A DNA stretch of 64,000 nucleotides, from contig WHUA01000001.1 in the NCBI GenBank assembly GCA_009377445.1, positions 62,001 through 126,000 of the forward strand. Direction: 5' to 3'. The stretch is from Alphaproteobacteria bacterium (lineage in GTDB: Bacteria; Pseudomonadota; Alphaproteobacteria; UBA8366). The notes under the pieces were generated by a model. It made no database searches. It was not told the DNA's origin and saw only the letters and a program-made list of their open reading frames with translations. Both the position numbers and the translations under genes were made by a program. This document shows positions 18,130 through 27,658 of the stretch, in pieces. Position 1 is the first letter of the stretch, and every line of letters starts with the position of its first letter.

Positions 18130-19839
18130 ATGTCCGTAAAATCCGAGGGAAAGCGGTCTACCCGCAAGGCCGCCCAACCGCCGGCGCCGATCGACGCGCT
18201 GACCGGTTTTCCCGGCCCGGCCCTCGAGATCACCGACGGCGGCGAGATCCGCGCCCTCAATGCCGCCGGGCGGCGCCTGATGGCGGTCCTCGACCGCCGC
18301 GACGCCAACGAAGCCGCGCTCGCCATGCTGGACCTGATCAAGAAGGCCTGCGACCAGGGCTCGGCCGCGCGGTCGACGCTGACCGTGCCCGGCGAGGCAG
18401 CGTCCGGCATGCGAAAGCTGGACATGACAGTGGTGCCCATCGCGGCGCGCCAGGCTTATGTCGTCGGGCTGGACATCACCGCCGCCCTCGATGCCGTAGC
18501 CGCATCGGAGCAGCGATACCGCGACCTGGTCGAAATATCCGCCGACTTCGCCTGGGAAACCGGCGCGGACGGAACCTTCACCTTCGTTTCCGGCAACGGC
18601 GCATTCGGCTTCGCGACGCGGATGCTGCTCGGCAAGAATCCCCGCGATCTGCTGCTGCGCGATCCGGGCGCGGCGGCCGTGCTGCCCTTCAATACGCCGG
18701 CCCCGGTGCGGCAGCAGGAAGTCTGGGTGCGCAACGCCGACGGCAGCCCCATCTGCCTCGCCGTCTCGGCCAAGCCGATCTTCGGCAAGGACGGGCGCCG
18801 GCTCGGCGCGCGGGGCGTCTGTCACGACGTGACGAGCTCGCGCCTCGTCGACAGCTCCGAGACGCGGCGCCGGGTGCGCGAACGGGTGGTGAAGCACATC
18901 GTCGATTCGGTGCTCAAGCTCAAGACGGCCAAGGGAATGCTCGATACGGCCGCCCGCGCGATCTGCCACGCCGTAGACGGCAGCGCCTGCGAGGCCTTCC
19001 TGTTCGACTCTCACGGCCGCGCCGTGAAGGCGGCGCAGTTCGGCGAGACCGGCATCGCGGAGCGCTATTCCCGCCAGCTCGTGAAGCGGATGGATCCGGG
19101 CGACCTGCACCAGGCCGTCGTCGCGGGCAGGCCCGTGCTCGGCATGATGACCCGCAGCGAGCAGGGGCCGACCGGCGTCTTTCTCGTCTGGCATGTCGAG
19201 CCCAATGCTGCCTGGACCGAGGAGAACGAGCTGCTGCTGGTCGAGCTGCGCGACCAGTTCAGCGGCGTGGTCCTGCAGATCGCCGAGCAGCGCAAGCTGG
19301 AGACCCTGTCGCGCTTCGACGAGCTGACGGGCTTGGTCAACCGGCGCTATTTCCACGAGGAGCTCGACCTCCGCATCGACCGGGCGCAGCAGCGGTCGCG
19401 GCGCGGTACGCTGATCTACGTCGACCTCGACAATTTCAAGCAGGTCAACGACAACCTCGGCCACGACAAGGGCGACGCCGTGCTCCGCAAGCTGAGCGAC
19501 GTCCTGCGCAGCAACACGCGCGAGTACGACCTGATCGGCAGGCTCGGCGGCGACGAATTCGCCATGTGGCTGGACGACACCGACGCCAACGTCGCCATCA
19601 AGCGCGGCGAGATGCTGCTGGCGGCCACCCAGGCGCTCAAGAATATGAGCGGCTCGCCCGACCATCCGCTCGCCATCTCGCTCGGCATCGCAATCTACGA
19701 TCCGCGCGGCAGCGAGAGCCGCGATGCCCTGATCGCACGCGCCGATGCGGCGATGTACGAGTCGAAGCATGGCGGCAAAGGCCGTCTCACCCTAGCCGCG
19801 GCGGCGGCCGAGGCGCAGCAGCGCGTCAACGAGCGCTGA
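18130..19839 (+). CDS. PAS-domain diguanylate cyclase with GGDEF and inhibitory site
   Basis: Predicted to make cyclic-di-GMP. 569 residues from ATG 18130; a TTG at 18121 in frame is an alternative. No transmembrane segment is visible, so it should be cytoplasmic. A PAS fold covers about residues 125-235 (RYRDLVEISADFAWETGADG), and a GAF-like region with no assignable ligand lies at about 255-395. The GGDEF domain follows, with FDELTGLVNRRYFHEEL, DLDNFKQVNDNLGHDKGD and an intact GGDEF at about 473-477. An RxxD inhibitory site (REYD) sits five residues before it, so product inhibition is expected. It is convergent with argB; no EAL domain or partner lies nearby. Confidence 0.9.
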   Translation: MSVKSEGKRSTRKAAQPPAPIDALTGFPGPALEITDGGEIRALNAAGRRLMAVLDRRDANEAALAMLDLIKKACDQGSAARSTLTVPGEAASGMRKLDMTVVPIAARQAYVVGLDITAALDAVAASEQRYRDLVEISADFAWETGADGTFTFVSGNGAFGFATRMLLGKNPRDLLLRDPGAAAVLPFNTPAPVRQQEVWVRNADGSPICLAVSAKPIFGKDGRRLGARGVCHDVTSSRLVDSSETRRRVRERVVKHIVDSVLKLKTAKGMLDTAARAICHAVDGSACEAFLFDSHGRAVKAAQFGETGIAERYSRQLVKRMDPGDLHQAVVAGRPVLGMMTRSEQGPTGVFLVWHVEPNAAWTEENELLLVELRDQFSGVVLQIAEQRKLETLSRFDELTGLVNRRYFHEELDLRIDRAQQRSRRGTLIYVDLDNFKQVNDNLGHDKGDAVLRKLSDVLRSNTREYDLIGRLGGDEFAMWLDDTDANVAIKRGEMLLAATQALKNMSGSPDHPLAISLGIAIYDPRGSESRDALIARADAAMYESKHGGKGRLTLAAAAAEAQQRVNER

Positions 19840-19877
19840 ACTTATTCAGAAGGAAGCGCACGCAAGGTACCGAGCCG

Positions 19878-19962
19878 CTCATGCTTCGACAAGCTCAGCA
19901 TGAGGAAACTATATTTCAGCTCAAGGGATCGGGCCTCATCCTGAGCCTGTCGAAGGATGAGG
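19878..19962. repeat. Inverted pair of family-A palindromic repeats
   Basis: The left unit at 19878-19905 is CTCATGCTTCGACAAG then CTCAGCATGAGG; the right unit at 19934-19962 is CCTCATCCTGAGCCTG then TCGAAGGATGAGG. Each unit is itself a palindrome, with CTCATG/CATGAG and CCTCATC/GATGAGG ends, and the two are inverted relative to each other. They occupy the gap between the convergent GGDEF and argB genes. Same family as 11016-11120 and 54406-54483. Confidence 0.85.
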
Positions 19963-19993
19963 CGATCTCGCTGCCGGTGCGGCGCCGGGGTGC

Positions 19994-20902
19994 TCAGCCG
20001 CGCCGGATAATCGTTCCCGAGCCGTGCTCGGTGAAAATCTCCAGCAGGATCCCGTGCGGCACGCGGCCGTCGATGATGACGGCGCCCTCGGCGCCGGCCT
20101 CGACCGCCTCGATGCAGGTCTCGACCTTCGGGATCATGCCGCCCGTGAGCGTGCCGTCCTCGCGGTAGCGCCGGGCGTCCGCGATCGTCATTTCGGGGAT
20201 CAGGCGGCGCTGCTTGTCGAGCACCCCTTCCACGTCGGTCAGCAGCAGCATGCGCGTCGCGTTCAATGCGCCCGCGATCGCGCCGGCCACTGTGTCGGCA
20301 TTGATGTTGAAGGTCTGGCCCGCCGCGTCCACCCCGACCGGCGCGATGACCGGAATGATGTCCGTGTTGCGGAGCGCATGCAGGATATGCGGATCGATTC
20401 GTTCCGGTTCGCCGACGAATCCCAGGTCGACGACTTTCTCGATGTTCGAATCGGGATCGCGGGTCGTGCGCGTCAGGCGCCGCACGGTGATCAGGCCGCC
20501 GTCCTTCCCGGAAAGGCCGATTGCGCGCCCGCCGGCAGCGCCGATGCTGGACACGATCTGCTTGTTGATCTGGCCCGACAGCACCATCTCCACGATTTCG
20601 ACCGTGTCGCCGTCGGTCACGCGGAGGCCGTCGACGAACGCACTCTTGATCTTGAGCCGCTCCAGCATGGCGCCGATCTGCGGCCCGCCGCCGTGCACGA
20701 CCACGGGATTGATGCCGACCTGCTTGAGCAGGACGACGTCGCGCGCGAAGTCGGCGGCGAGCGCGTCGTCGCCCATCGCATGCCCGCCGTATTTTATGAC
20801 GAAGGTGTGCCCGGCGTAGCGGCGCATATAGGGCAGCGCCTCGGTGAGGATGCCGGCCTGTTCGAGCCATTTGGCGCGCGGCGAGGTTTTTTCGTCGGTC
20901 AT
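19994..20902 (-). CDS. argB: Acetylglutamate kinase
   Basis: Second step of arginine biosynthesis, phosphorylating N-acetylglutamate. 302 residues, the length of Arg-regulated ArgB proteins. Motifs are [26 protein letters not shown], the amino-acid-kinase [16 protein letters not shown] and the C-terminal [20 protein letters not shown]. The upstream gap to engB holds a long AT-rich hairpin. Although argB often belongs to the engB operon, that hairpin may partly separate them. Confidence 0.97.
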   Translation of the reverse strand: MTDEKTSPRAKWLEQAGILTEALPYMRRYAGHTFVIKYGGHAMGDDALAADFARDVVLLKQVGINPVVVHGGGPQIGAMLERLKIKSAFVDGLRVTDGDTVEIVEMVLSGQINKQIVSSIGAAGGRAIGLSGKDGGLITVRRLTRTTRDPDSNIEKVVDLGFVGEPERIDPHILHALRNTDIIPVIAPVGVDAAGQTFNINADTVAGAIAGALNATRMLLLTDVEGVLDKQRRLIPEMTIADARRYREDGTLTGGMIPKVETCIEAVEAGAEGAVIIDGRVPHGILLEIFTEHGSGTIIRRG

Positions 20903-21010
20903 CGGCTGTGGATCCCCCGAGTGGCGAAACGAGCGAAGATCGCCGCCCTTTCAACGCATTCCCCAGAGCAACCTGCGTCCTGCCGGACGCAGATGAGTTA
21001 TCTTTTAAAC

Positions 21011-21060
21011 TAGATCAATTTATCTGCAATCAGGTTTCCACTTGATTGCAGATTGATCTA
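21011..21060. terminator. Long AT-rich inverted repeat at the engB 3' end
   Basis: The left arm is TAGATCAAT-TTAT-CTGCAATCA and the right arm is TGATTGCAG-ATTGATCTA. The arms are perfectly complementary over 18 bases apart from a 4-base TTAT bulge, with a 10-base loop. The right arm ends in the engB stop codon (CTA at 21058-21060). It is markedly AT-richer than its surroundings. No long U-tract follows on either strand; TTTTAAAC precedes the left arm, and on the minus strand this gives GTTTAAAA downstream of the stem. It may act as a terminator or attenuator for the engB operon before argB. Confidence 0.55.
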
Positions 21061-21702
21061 GGCGCTCGCCAGCGTGGCCAGGTCGGCGCGCAGCGCTTCG
21101 ATGCCGTCGCCCTTGACGGCGCTGGTGAGAATCGGCTCCGGCAAAGCCGCGGGGTGGGCCGAAAGCGTCTTGCGGACCGCCGCCTCGTGCTCCGCCAGGG
21201 TCGCCGCGCGCACCTTGTCGCATTTCGTCAGCACCACCCGGTAGGTCACCGCGGCCGTGTCGAGCAGCGTCATGATGCCCTCGTCCGTGGCCTTGAGGCC
21301 GTGCCGGCCGTCGATCAGGAGGCAGAGCCGGCGCAGCCCGACCCGGCCCTTCAGGTAATCCTCGATCAGCCGGGTCCAGACGCGGACCTCGCTTTTCGCC
21401 GCCCTGGCATAGCCGTAGCCCGGCAGGTCGACGAGCATCAGCCGCCCGCCGAGGTCGAAGAAGTTGATCTGCCGCGTCCGGCCCGGGGTGTTCGAGGTGC
21501 GCGCGAGCGTCTTGCGCCCGGTCAGCGCGTTGATGAGGCTCGACTTGCCGACGTTCGAGCGGCCGGCGAAGGCGACCTCCGGAATACGGTCCTCGGGCAG
21601 GCCCGAATAGTCGGCCGCGCCGGAGACGAACCGGCATTCCTGGGCGAACAGCTTGCGAGCGGCTTCGACCGCCTCGGCGTCCGGTCCGGGCGCCGCGCTC
21701 AC
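21058..21702 (-). CDS. engB: Ribosome biogenesis GTP-binding protein YsxC/EngB
   Basis: Essential GTPase of large-subunit assembly. 214 residues from a GTG start at 21700-21702 that overlaps the yidC stop (GTGA). G motifs: G1 FAGRSNVGKSSLINAL (about 45-60), G2 region NTPGRTRQINFF, G3 LVDLPGYGYA, G4 LTKCDKV, and G5 near TSAVKGDG. The overlap with yidC is the usual alphaproteobacterial order. Confidence 0.95.
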   Translation of the reverse strand: MSAAPGPDAEAVEAARKLFAQECRFVSGAADYSGLPEDRIPEVAFAGRSNVGKSSLINALTGRKTLARTSNTPGRTRQINFFDLGGRLMLVDLPGYGYARAAKSEVRVWTRLIEDYLKGRVGLRRLCLLIDGRHGLKATDEGIMTLLDTAAVTYRVVLTKCDKVRAATLAEHEAAVRKTLSAHPAALPEPILTSAVKGDGIEALRADLATLASA

Positions 21703-23513
21703 GTCACCTTCACGCCCATGCGCTTCATGATCAGCCACTGCTGGGTCATCGAGAGGACGTTGTTCCAGGCCCAGTAGATCACGAGCCCTGCGGGGAACGG
21801 CGCCAGGATGAAGGTGAACATGAGCGGCATGAAGAGGAAGATCTTCGCCTGTATCGGGTCGGTCGGCTGCGGGTTCAGCTTCTGCTGCAGGAACATCGTG
21901 ATGCCCATGATGATCGGCCATATGCCGATATTGACCACGTGGAGCATCGACGGCACGTTCCAGTCGATCAACCCGAACAACGTGAGTAGCCCGAGCGGAT
22001 CTTTTGCCGACAGATCGTGGATCCAGCCATAGAAAGGCGCGTGGCGCATCTCGATGGTCACGAACAGGACCTTGTAGAGCGCGAAGAAGACCGGGATCTG
22101 GACCACCATGGGAAGGCAGCCGGCCGCGGGATTCACGCCTTCCTTCTTGTAGAGCGCCATCAGCTCCTGATTCATGCGCTGTCGGTCTTCGCCGAAGCGC
22201 TCCTTCAGGCCCTGCATCTTCGGCTGCAACGCCTTCATCTTGCTCATCGCCTTGTAGGACTTGTTGGCGAGGGGGAAGAACAGCAGCTTGATGACGACGG
22301 TGAGCGCGAGGATGGCGAGGCCGACGTTGCCGAGATATTTCTCGAACCAGATGAGCGCATAGAAGATCGGCTTCGTCAGGAAATAGAACCAGCCGAAATC
22401 GACCGCCAGGTCGAAGCGTGGAATCCCGAGATTGGCTTCGTAGGCGTCGAGCAGCGGCACCTGCTTCGCCCCGGCGAACAGCCTGCTGGTTACCTCGGCG
22501 ACGCCTCCCTTCGGAACGGCGCGGGCATCCATCAGGAAGTCCGCCTGGTACTTGTGGTCCGTCCCGGCCGGCGCGGAGATGAAACGGGTGCTCACTTCCG
22601 ACTTCTGATCGGGAATGACGGCGGTCAGCCAATACTTGTCGGTGATGCCGAGCCATCCGCCGGTGGTCTTCATGGTCGTCGGCCCGTCTTCGACGAGGTT
22701 CGAGTAGTGGATTTCCTGCAGCGTGTTGTTGATGACCCCGAGAAGCCCTTCGTGCAGGATGTAATAGCCGAGCGTCTTGGGCGTTCCGGTGCGCGAAACC
22801 AGCCCATAGGGCGAGAGACTGACGTCCGCGCCGCCGGAATTGCGCACCCGCTGGGTCACCGTGAACATGTAGTCGTTGTCGAGCGCGATACGCTGCTCGA
22901 AGACGAGGCCGGCGCCATTGTCCCAGGTCAGCGTGACCGGGTTGCCGGGCGACAATTCGTCGCGGTCCGCGGTCCACACGGAATTGCCGTCGGGAAGCTT
23001 GACGCTCTTGTCGCCGGCCCAGCCGAATTCCGCGTAGTACGGTTGGGCCGTCCCGGCCGGGTGCAGCAGCTCGACCATCGGGCTGCTTGGCGCGAGCGTC
23101 TCGCGGTACCTCGTGAGAAGAAGATCGTCGATCCGGGCGCCCTTGAGGGCGAGCGATCCCGCCAGCGCCGGCGATTTGATCGCGACGCGCGGCGATTGCT
23201 TGAGCGCGCCGGCGCGCGCCGCCTGCGGATCGGCAGCAGCCCCGGCCGCGCCGGGCGCGTCGAAGCCGATCTGCGGCGCCTCGCCGACCGGCACTGCCGG
23301 CGTTGACGGGGCAGCGCCGGGTTGCCCCGGCGACGCTTGCGACGGCTGGGGCGCCTGTTGCTGCGCCTCCTTCTGGCCCGCCTGCTGTTGCGACTGCTGT
23401 TGCGACTGCTGCTGAGCCGGACGCGGCTTCTCGAAGAAAAACTGATAGCCCAAGAGAATGGCGACCGAGATGACGATCGCGAGCAACAGGTTCTTCTGGT
23501 CGCCGCCGATCAT
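21699..23513 (-). CDS. yidC: Membrane protein insertase YidC
   Basis: Sec-dependent and independent inner-membrane insertase. 604 residues from ATG 23511-23513 ([16 protein letters not shown]), with TM1 at about 8-26. A Gln-rich linker follows (about 30-70), then the large periplasmic beta domain, then the conserved five-helix core. Core elements are [53 protein letters not shown], and [20 protein letters not shown]. Its start overlaps the yidD stop and its stop overlaps the engB start. Confidence 0.97.
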   Translation of the reverse strand: MIGGDQKNLLLAIVISVAILLGYQFFFEKPRPAQQQSQQQSQQQAGQKEAQQQAPQPSQASPGQPGAAPSTPAVPVGEAPQIGFDAPGAAGAAADPQAARAGALKQSPRVAIKSPALAGSLALKGARIDDLLLTRYRETLAPSSPMVELLHPAGTAQPYYAEFGWAGDKSVKLPDGNSVWTADRDELSPGNPVTLTWDNGAGLVFEQRIALDNDYMFTVTQRVRNSGGADVSLSPYGLVSRTGTPKTLGYYILHEGLLGVINNTLQEIHYSNLVEDGPTTMKTTGGWLGITDKYWLTAVIPDQKSEVSTRFISAPAGTDHKYQADFLMDARAVPKGGVAEVTSRLFAGAKQVPLLDAYEANLGIPRFDLAVDFGWFYFLTKPIFYALIWFEKYLGNVGLAILALTVVIKLLFFPLANKSYKAMSKMKALQPKMQGLKERFGEDRQRMNQELMALYKKEGVNPAAGCLPMVVQIPVFFALYKVLFVTIEMRHAPFYGWIHDLSAKDPLGLLTLFGLIDWNVPSMLHVVNIGIWPIIMGITMFLQQKLNPQPTDPIQAKIFLFMPLMFTFILAPFPAGLVIYWAWNNVLSMTQQWLIMKRMGVKVT

Positions 23514-23794
23514 CGCGCGCCCGCCCGCGGCGCTGCGGCGCCGCCCGCGTGCCCATGGCAATGGCTGTCGCATGCCGGCGGCACCGGATCGTACCCGTCA
23601 CCGCCCCACGGATGGCACCGGAGAACCCGGGTCAGCCCAAGCCACGCGCCACGCCGGGCGCCGTGCTGCGCGATCGCGTCCCGCGCATATTCCGAGCAGC
23701 TTGGGAGATAACGGCAGGAGCCGGCGCAGAACGGCGACAGGCAAAGCTGATAAACCCGAATGATGCCCCGGAGGGCCGAAGCGGCAACACCCAT
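23510..23794 (-). CDS. yidD: Membrane protein insertion efficiency factor YidD
   Basis: Small inner-membrane-associated protein of 94 residues, encoded between rnpA and yidC as usual. The family motif is fully present: [33 protein letters not shown] and [16 protein letters not shown], with the conserved cysteines. The final 15 residues are a low-complexity tail ([15 protein letters not shown]). The stop overlaps the yidC start by the ATGA arrangement. Confidence 0.94.
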   Translation of the reverse strand: MGVAASALRGIIRVYQLCLSPFCAGSCRYLPSCSEYARDAIAQHGARRGAWLGLTRVLRCHPWGGDGYDPVPPACDSHCHGHAGGAAAPRAGAR

Positions 23795-23819
23795 GAAATC
23801 CGATGACTCCCTGCAGGCC

Positions 23820-24173
23820 TCAGTTCTCTAGCCACATGTCGAGCCGTCGCAATGCCGTCTCGAGGTCTTGCACCAGCGCGCCGAAGGGCCGGCGCAGCGT
23901 CTCCGTCCGGGCGATCACCACGTAGTCGTGCCCCTGCCTGGCATGGTGAGGCATAACCGTAGCGACAGCGACGCGCAAGCGCCGACGTGCGCGATTGCGC
24001 TGGACCGCGCCGCCGACGCGCCGGGTCGCGGTAAAGCCGACCCGCGCCGGATCGGCATCCGCAGCGCGCCGGCACGCCTGAAGGATCAGTCCGGGCGTCA
24101 CGGATTTCCGGCCTCGAGCCGCAACTTTCAGAAATTCGGGTCGCCGGGTCAGTCCTGCGACGGGCGCGCGCAT
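23820..24173 (-). CDS. rnpA: Ribonuclease P protein component
   Basis: Protein subunit of RNase P for tRNA 5' processing. 117 residues from ATG 24171-24173, 4 bases after the rpmH stop. The N-terminal [18 protein letters not shown], the central [20 protein letters not shown] (the RNR-type signature) and the basic C-terminal helix are all recognisable. A longer reading frame upstream simply runs through rpmH in another frame. Confidence 0.92.
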   Translation of the reverse strand: MRAPVAGLTRRPEFLKVAARGRKSVTPGLILQACRRAADADPARVGFTATRRVGGAVQRNRARRRLRVAVATVMPHHARQGHDYVVIARTETLRRPFGALVQDLETALRRLDMWLEN

Positions 24174-24177
24174 CGCG

Positions 24178-24312
24178 TCAGGCTGACAGGCGCTTCCGGC
24201 CCTTGCTGCGCCGCCGGGCAAGAATGAGCCGCCCGTTCTTCGTCGCCATGCGCGAGCGAAAGCCGTGGCGCCGCTTGCGGACAAGCTGTCCCGGTTGATA
24301 GGTACGTTTCAC
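24178..24312 (-). CDS. rpmH: 50S ribosomal protein L34
   Basis: 44 residues, the canonical L34 length: starts [19 protein letters not shown], continues [19 protein letters not shown] and ends RKRLSA. The start is GTG (complement of 24310-24312) with GGAGAG 6 bases upstream on the minus strand. Next comes rnpA, the near-universal rpmH-rnpA order. The spacer 24313-24523 should contain the promoter; I see no DnaA boxes there, so there is no sign of an adjacent origin. Confidence 0.96.
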   Translation of the reverse strand: MKRTYQPGQLVRKRRHGFRSRMATKNGRLILARRRSKGRKRLSA

Positions 24313-24523
24313 GGTTAACTCTCCGAAGGCCCTGGGAAATCGAGGGACGGTGTATAGAAGCTGGGCATCGGCGAGTCAATCGCCCCTCACCGCCCGCAAT
24401 CGCCCCGCCCGATAATCGCACGCCGCTAATGAACACGGGGGTTTCACAGTAAGGTGTATCGCGGCGGCATTGCGCGCATAGTAGACAGCCGCTCCCGGCC
24501 GTGCGCTGGCGCGAAAGACCGAG

Positions 24524-25258
24524 ATGGGCACCGAACAGAAGAAGATGAAAAAGGCCGGATTCTCGTGGCAACGCGCGCTGCCGCTGCTCGTCCTCGGCGT
24601 CGGCCTCGTCGCGTTCTTCGCCTGCGGGCTCGACGATTACCTGTCGTTCGGGGTGCTGCGCCAAAATCGCGCATGGCTGATGCAGCAGGTGGAGAGCTCC
24701 GCCCTCCTCGCCGCGCTCGCCTATATCGGGCTCTACATCCTCGTCGTGGCCTTCTCGCTGCCGGGCGGAGCGGTCATGACCATCGCCGGCGGTTTTCTTT
24801 TCGGCCAATGGCTTGGCACGGGCTACGTCATCTTTGCCGCGACCATCGGCGCCACCATCCTCTTCGTGGCCGCCCGGACGGCGCTGGGCGGCCTGCTGCG
24901 CGCCAAGGCGGGCCCGTTCCTGAAGAAGATGGAGGCCGGATTCCGCGAGAACGCCCTCAGCTACCTGCTCGTCCTGCGCCTGATTCCGGTCTTTCCGTTC
25001 TTCATCGTGAACCTGGTCCCGGCCTTTCTCGGCGTGCGCCTCAGGGACTTCGTGATCGCCACCGTCGTCGGCATCATCCCGGCCAGCTTCGTCTATGCCG
25101 GGCTCGGTGTCGGCCTCGGCAGCATCTTCGACGCCGGCGGCGAGTTTTCCGCGAAAGTCGTCTTCACCCCGGAATTGGTTGCCGCGCTGGCTGGCCTGGC
25201 GGCTCTGGCGCTGCTCCCGGTCGCCTACAAGAATTTCAAGGCAAAGCGTGACCGATAG
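24524..25258 (+). CDS. TVP38/TMEM64 (SNARE-associated/DedA-like) family membrane protein
   Basis: 244-residue polytopic inner-membrane protein with about six hydrophobic segments. The family motif FSLPGGAVMTIAGGFLFG lies at about residues 77-95, followed by GATILFVAARTALG, and the second conserved block is VLRLIPVFPFFIVNLVPAFL. The C-terminus is a Lys-rich cytoplasmic tail. Relatives act in lipid scrambling or membrane homeostasis, but a precise role cannot be read from the sequence. The next gene on the strand is the sensor kinase, 93 bases away. Confidence 0.88.
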   Translation: MGTEQKKMKKAGFSWQRALPLLVLGVGLVAFFACGLDDYLSFGVLRQNRAWLMQQVESSALLAALAYIGLYILVVAFSLPGGAVMTIAGGFLFGQWLGTGYVIFAATIGATILFVAARTALGGLLRAKAGPFLKKMEAGFRENALSYLLVLRLIPVFPFFIVNLVPAFLGVRLRDFVIATVVGIIPASFVYAGLGVGLGSIFDAGGEFSAKVVFTPELVAALAGLAALALLPVAYKNFKAKRDR

Positions 25259-25351
25259 CCGGATTCTCCGTTAAACTCCGCTGCGAAAGATCAGGGGGCC
25301 ACTGCAACTTTCGGCCCGCGTGGCCGAGAAAGGAATCCGGGCCGGCACGAT

Positions 25352-26707
25352 ATGCACAGCTTGTCGTCGCGTCTGCTCATTCTGACGATCTTCTTTGTCA
25401 TGGTCGCCGAAATCCTGATTTTCGTCCCATCGATCGCGCGCTTCCGCGAGGCGTGGTTCATCGAAAAGCTGGGTTTGGGGCACCTGGCGATTCTTGCCGT
25501 CGACGCCACGCCCGACCGCAGCGTCAGCGAGATGATGCGCCGCGAGCTGCTGAGCCATGTCGGCGCCATCGGCCTGTCCGTGCGCCGCGGCGGCGCCCGG
25601 CTGGTCGTCAGCGTGGAGCAGCCCCCGCCGGTGTCGGAGTCCTACGATATCGAGGACGCCAGCATCATGGAGCTGATGAGCGATGCCTTGATAACCTTGT
25701 TCACGACGAAGGACCGCGTCATCCGCGTGGTCGGCCCGTCGCCGCGGAACCCCTCCGTGTCGATCGAGCTGGTCCTGCACGAACGGCCGCTGCACCGGGC
25801 GATGACCGCCTTCGCGTCGCGCATCCTCGGGCTTTCCATCGTCATCTCGCTCATCACCGCGATGCTGGTCTTTCTCTCGCTGCAATGGCTGATGGTTCTG
25901 CCGATGCGGCGCCTCACCGAAAACATGATCGCGTTCCGCGAGGATCCGGAAAATGCGGGGCGGGTGATCGCGCCGACCGAGCGGCGGGACGAGATCGGCA
26001 CTGCCCAGCGCGAGCTGGCCGGCATGCAGGCGCGCCTGCGCGCCACGCTCGCCCAGCGCGCCCATCTCGCCGCACTCGGCACCGCGGTCGCCAAGATCAA
26101 CCACGACCTGCGCGGAATCCTGGCCTCGGCGCTGCTCGTGTCGGACCGGCTGGGCGGCATCGACGATCCCGAGGTCCGTCGCGTTACCCCGACGCTCTTC
26201 AAGTCGATCCAGCGCGCCGTCGACCTCTGCAGCAGAACGCTCGATTTCGTCGGCCAGGATCAGCCCGAGCTGGAGCGCAGCCGCTTTCCCTTGCGCGATC
26301 TCGTCCAGGACGTGGAAAAAGTAGTCGTCCTGCCCGAAACGGTCGAAAGCTCGGTGCAAAACGACGTCATGGGCGATATCGAGCTGACGGCCGACCGGGA
26401 CCAACTATTCCGGACGCTCACCAATTTGGTCCGCAACGCGGCGGAGGCAGGCGCCACGGCCATTCTGGTCAGCGCGAAAAGCAACGGGCAATGGATCGAG
26501 ATCGACGTCGCGGACAATGGGCCGGGCCTTCCCCCGCGGGCCCGGGAGAAGCTGTTCCGGCCGTTCGAAGGCTCCGCCAGGGCCGGCGGGACCGGCCTCG
26601 GGCTGGCGATCGCACGCGAGCTGGTGCGCGGCCACGGCGGCGACCTGGCCCTGGTCGCGACCGACAAAGACGGTACCAGGTTCCGCATCGTCCTGCCGCG
26701 CGATTAA
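25352..26707 (+). CDS. Membrane sensor histidine kinase without an adjacent response regulator
   Basis: 451 residues. TM1 at about 7-28, a periplasmic domain of about 125 residues with no recognisable fold, TM2 at about 160-180, then a HAMP-like linker (LPMRRLTENMIAFREDPENA). The H-box is AVAKINHDLRGIL with the phospho-acceptor His251. The ATP-binding domain has N-box NLVRNAAEAGATAI, G1 DNGPGLPPRA and G2 GGTGLGLAIARELV. All catalytic boxes are intact. Neighbours are a TVP38 protein and panB, so the cognate regulator must be encoded elsewhere. The stimulus is unknown. Confidence 0.92.
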   Translation: MHSLSSRLLILTIFFVMVAEILIFVPSIARFREAWFIEKLGLGHLAILAVDATPDRSVSEMMRRELLSHVGAIGLSVRRGGARLVVSVEQPPPVSESYDIEDASIMELMSDALITLFTTKDRVIRVVGPSPRNPSVSIELVLHERPLHRAMTAFASRILGLSIVISLITAMLVFLSLQWLMVLPMRRLTENMIAFREDPENAGRVIAPTERRDEIGTAQRELAGMQARLRATLAQRAHLAALGTAVAKINHDLRGILASALLVSDRLGGIDDPEVRRVTPTLFKSIQRAVDLCSRTLDFVGQDQPELERSRFPLRDLVQDVEKVVVLPETVESSVQNDVMGDIELTADRDQLFRTLTNLVRNAAEAGATAILVSAKSNGQWIEIDVADNGPGLPPRAREKLFRPFEGSARAGGTGLGLAIARELVRGHGGDLALVATDKDGTRFRIVLPRD

Positions 26708-26726
26708 GTATATTGCGCTGCAACAA

Positions 26727-26757
26727 TTGTCGGAGCCCCGCTGCTGATATATATAAT
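26727..26757 (+). promoter_or_regulatory. Putative promoter upstream of panB
   Basis: TTGTCG at 26727-26732 and a TATATATAATG run at 26748-26758. TATATA at 26750-26755 gives a 17-base spacer, or a perfect TATAAT at 26752-26757 gives 19. It is the only AT-rich stretch between the kinase and panB and points toward panB. Confidence 0.45.
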
Positions 26758-26816
26758 GCGACTCGCGGGCAGAGGCCGCGCGGCTTGTCCTGCGCCGATG
26801 GGAAGGATTGGCAGCC

Positions 26817-27653
26817 ATGACGAATTCCAAGCGAAAAGGGCGGATTACCGTCCCCCAGATCCGCGCCCGCAAGGGGGCAGAGCCGATCGCCTGCCTGACC
26901 GCTTACACCGCCCCGGTGGCGCAGCATCTCGACCCCTATCTGGATCTTCTCCTCGTGGGGGATTCGCTGGCGATGGTCGTATACGGCATGGACAGCACGG
27001 TCGGCGTGACCGTCGACATGATGGTCGCCCATGGCCGCGCCGTCGTGCGCGCCACGAAACAGGCGTTGATCGTGGTCGACCTGCCTTTCGGCAGCTACCA
27101 GGAGAGCCCGCAGCAGGCGTTCCGGACGGCGGCCCGGGTCATGGCGGAAACCGGCTGCCAGGCCGTGAAGCTCGAAGGCGGCCGCGAGATGGCGGAAAGC
27201 GTGCGCTTCCTGACCGAGCGCGGCGTGCCGGTCTTCGGCCATGTCGGGCTGATGCCGCAAAGCGTGAACACGGCCGGCGGGTTCCGCGCCCATGGCCGGC
27301 GCGACGAAGAGGCCCGGCGCATCGTCGCCGACGCCGAGGCGATCGCCGAAGCCGGCGCCTTCGCCGTCGTGATCGAGGGAACGGTGGAGCCGGTGGCGCG
27401 CGAGATCACCGAGAAGATCGCCATCCCGACGATCGGCATCGGCGCTTCGCCCGTGTGCGACGGGCAGATCCTGGTCACCGACGACCTCGTCGGCATGTTC
27501 ACGGATTTCACGCCGAAGTTCGTCAAGCGCTACGCCGACCTCGGCAGCGAGATGCAGCGCGCCGCCCAGGCCTTCGCCGACGACGTCCGCAAGCGCCGCT
27601 TTCCGGAGCCGGCGCAATGCTTCGGGGTCAAAGCGCCCGCCGCGGCAGAGTAG
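26817..27653 (+). CDS. panB: 3-methyl-2-oxobutanoate hydroxymethyltransferase
   Basis: First committed enzyme of pantothenate biosynthesis. 278 residues from ATG 26817, with GGAAGG about 10 bases upstream; an in-frame TTG at 26808 is too close to that site. Motifs are [36 protein letters not shown] (metal ligand Asp), [17 protein letters not shown] and [20 protein letters not shown]. panC starts 5 bases after the stop. Confidence 0.96.
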   Translation: MTNSKRKGRITVPQIRARKGAEPIACLTAYTAPVAQHLDPYLDLLLVGDSLAMVVYGMDSTVGVTVDMMVAHGRAVVRATKQALIVVDLPFGSYQESPQQAFRTAARVMAETGCQAVKLEGGREMAESVRFLTERGVPVFGHVGLMPQSVNTAGGFRAHGRRDEEARRIVADAEAIAEAGAFAVVIEGTVEPVAREITEKIAIPTIGIGASPVCDGQILVTDDLVGMFTDFTPKFVKRYADLGSEMQRAAQAFADDVRKRRFPEPAQCFGVKAPAAAE

Positions 27654-27658
27654 CGGCT

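Noticed and set aside
24313..24523. Replication origin beside rpmH
   Set aside because: No dnaA gene and no cluster of DnaA boxes; rpmH-rnpA-yidDC alone does not mark the origin in alphaproteobacteria.
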